DNA of 24,661 nucleotides from CAZFQG01 sp964520785. GTDB lineage: Bacteria; Planctomycetota; Planctomycetia; Pirellulales; Thermoguttaceae. The stretch's first letter is position 1; every line of letters starts with the position of its first letter. The notes under the pieces were generated by a model that worked only from the letters and a program-made list of their open reading frames with translations, searched no databases and was not told where the DNA came from. Location of the stretch: contig CAZFQG010000091.1 of the NCBI GenBank assembly GCA_964520785.1, forward strand, positions 1-24,661. The letters run 5' to 3'. Made by a program: the position numbers and the translations under genes. Of the stretch, positions 23,210 through 24,661 are shown one piece after another.

Positions 23210-23240
23210 CGGAACCAACGAACCGGCGCTCCGGGTTCCG
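23210..23240. terminator. Weak hairpin after the hydrogenase gene
   Basis: CGGAACC (23210-23216) and GGTTCCG (23234-23240) form a seven-pair stem with a 17-base loop, starting nine bases after the stop codon in the gap between convergent genes. No T-run follows. Confidence 0.25.
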
Positions 23241-23345
23241 ACCTCGAAGGAACCGCTCGCGAAACCACTTTTTCGGCGGGTAGCCGGCGGAATACGGCCT
23301 TCATTTCGCCAAGGACCGCCGGCTTGCGAAGAATAACGCGGACCC

Positions 23346-24620
23346 TCACGCTTCCGGCGTCTTCGGCAGATCGAGCGTGTCGGCCGGGACCATCTTCCGA
23401 TTATCCTTGTCCCAGGCCATCATGCGGCCGCTCCGCCACGATTCGTTCGCCATGCAGACGGCGCTGACGCCCGCCATGCCGAGATCGACGGGACAGCGGA
23501 GGGGTTCGCCGTTGCGCATGCAATTATGCAGGTTCGTGTGGTGCAGGTGGATGTCTTCGGCGCCCGTCTTCTTGTGTTCGGCGAGGACCTCGCCGTCCGG
23601 GTCCTTCGCGACCCACCCTGCTCCGGTGAATTCGAGCGTGCCTCCGTGGCCGCGCACGAGGTGGTCGACGCCCCTCTTGTTGCTCATCGTGCCGAGGACG
23701 TAGACCGTCATTCCACGCGGGTATTCGCAAATCATCTCGAAGTTGTCCGGCAGATCGCGGCCGTCCGGCCATTGCCAGATGCCTCCCATCCCGACGACGC
23801 GGCGCGGGTACATCAGGTCGCACGCCTTCATAATGCGGGTGATGCGGTGAATGAACAGGTCGGTGCAGATACCACCGGAGTAAGCGGAGTAATTCCGCCA
23901 CTCGAAATAGTGACGCGGGTTCCAGGGAACCTTGGCCGCGTCACCGAGCCAGGCATCCCAGTCGAGGTCGTCCGGCTTCGGCATGTTCTCGTCGAGGCCG
24001 CCGATCCGCCAGGGCCCCTGGTTCGCCTCGTACCGGCGGACGTATTCGATTTGAGCCTGGACCACCCGTCCGATGATCCCCTCGCGGATTGCCTGGCCGG
24101 CCGACTCGTAACTGTCGTCGGACATCCCCTGGACGCCGATCTGAACCGGAAGCTTGGTTTCTTCCTGCTTCTTGAGAACCGCCAGCGCCTCTTCGATCGT
24201 GTGCGTCATCGGCTTCTCGCAGTAGACCGCCTTGCCGGCGTCGAGGGCCGCCAGAATCATCTCGGCATGGCGGTGTTCGGGGCTGCCGATCGTGACGTAG
24301 TCGAGTTCCTTGATGTCGAGCGCTTCACGGTAATCGGCGGTCGATTTGGGGGCCTCGACCACCTTCGCCCCCTCGTCCGCCCGGGTCTTCCAACAATCGG
24401 CGACGACGACCGGTTCCAGGTTGTTCTTTTCGCGAAGGTCCTTCAACGCCCTGAGATGAGCGGTTCCCATTCCCCCGACCCCGATGAAGCCGTGGCGGAT
24501 TCGGTCGTTGGCCCCGAGAACCTGGCCATAACTCCTGGCGTTCATGGCGGAAACGGCGGCCGTAGCAAGGGAAGCGGTACCCAGAAAACGGCGGCGCGAG
24601 ACGTTTGTCGGCTTTGGCAT
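23346..24620 (-). CDS. Tat-exported Gfo/Idh/MocA family oxidoreductase
   Basis: A 424-residue NAD(P)-dependent sugar or cyclitol dehydrogenase-like enzyme. The N terminus carries a twin-arginine signal, SRRRFLGTA (8-16), with an Ala-rich hydrophobic stretch, so it is expected outside the cytoplasm, as in many planctomycete paralogues. The Rossmann domain shows HGFIGVGGMG (43-52) and the family hallmark CEKPMTHT (134-141), Lys136 being the conserved catalytic-site lysine. The C-terminal alpha/beta domain includes a GGICTDLFIHRI helix and HLHHTNLHNCMRNGEP, common in this subgroup. Length is normal. Start: ATG with a strong AAGGAGA nine bases upstream. It converges on the hydrogenase gene; the next gene upstream is outside the window. 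The substrate cannot be predicted; use of exported NAD(P) or a bound cofactor is characteristic of the exported GFOR-like members. Confidence 0.93.
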   Translation of the reverse strand: MPKPTNVSRRRFLGTASLATAAVSAMNARSYGQVLGANDRIRHGFIGVGGMGTAHLRALKDLREKNNLEPVVVADCWKTRADEGAKVVEAPKSTADYREALDIKELDYVTIGSPEHRHAEMILAALDAGKAVYCEKPMTHTIEEALAVLKKQEETKLPVQIGVQGMSDDSYESAGQAIREGIIGRVVQAQIEYVRRYEANQGPWRIGGLDENMPKPDDLDWDAWLGDAAKVPWNPRHYFEWRNYSAYSGGICTDLFIHRITRIMKACDLMYPRRVVGMGGIWQWPDGRDLPDNFEMICEYPRGMTVYVLGTMSNKRGVDHLVRGHGGTLEFTGAGWVAKDPDGEVLAEHKKTGAEDIHLHHTNLHNCMRNGEPLRCPVDLGMAGVSAVCMANESWRSGRMMAWDKDNRKMVPADTLDLPKTPEA

Positions 24621-24661
24621 TGGGAATCTCCTTATTGTGAGGGGAAGGCTTGTGTTTGGTG

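Overview
The window reads as chromosomal DNA from a high-GC, free-living bacterium, most likely a planctomycete (Planctomycetota, Pirellulales-like) or a close relative. The inference rests on the gene types together: a secreted PQQ-type beta-propeller protein, a Tat-exported Gfo/Idh/MocA oxidoreductase, secreted glycosidase-like proteins with no classical family match, an SGNH-fold protein, and a bacterial AspRS starting at TTG with His31, the residue seen in non-discriminating AspRS. No rRNA, tRNA, CRISPR array or intact transposase gene was seen.

Layout. 1-184 (-): 5' end of a flavodoxin-fold NAD(P)H:quinone oxidoreductase cut by the window edge. 628-2394 (+): aspS. 2427-2837 (-): small DUF2784 membrane protein. 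3083-4522 (-): secreted PQQ-like propeller with an acidic, proline-rich tail. 4959-8918 (+): 1319-residue alpha-helical protein of unknown function. 9035-12010 (-): secreted GHL10-like glycosidase. 12368-13573 (+): soluble M48-type zinc metallopeptidase. 13570-18759 (+): 1729-residue multidomain SF1 helicase, overlapping the peptidase gene by ATGA. 18874-20334 (+): secreted TIM-barrel glycosidase-like protein. 20396-21148 (-): SGNH-hydrolase-like protein without its catalytic residues. 21401-21511: MITE-like element. 21651-23201 (+): [FeFe]-hydrogenase with a twin-arginine signal. 23346-24620 (-): Tat-exported Gfo/Idh/MocA oxidoreductase.

The most interesting part is 4959-18759. The metallopeptidase and helicase are translationally coupled. 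The helicase has a degenerate protein-kinase C-lobe at its N terminus, a DUF4011 segment, an intact SF1 motor split by a large helical insertion, and a C-terminal MTES_1575/Vsr-like nuclease fold whose conserved Glu is Gln. DUF4011 helicases with Vsr-like nucleases are known in antiphage contexts. A coupled M48 peptidase plus pseudokinase-helicase, perhaps with the large helical protein as a sensor or scaffold, does not match any named defence system I know and is the best candidate for an undescribed one. The link to the 1319-residue protein is weaker, because a reverse-strand glycosidase gene lies between.

The other genes look like ordinary planctomycete metabolism: polysaccharide and sugar handling at the cell envelope, quinone reduction and hydrogen metabolism. 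Two of them deviate at the active site: the SGNH protein has GDG where GDS is expected, and the hydrogenase has TPC where MPC is usual. All functional calls come from reading the sequence by eye; no database search was run.
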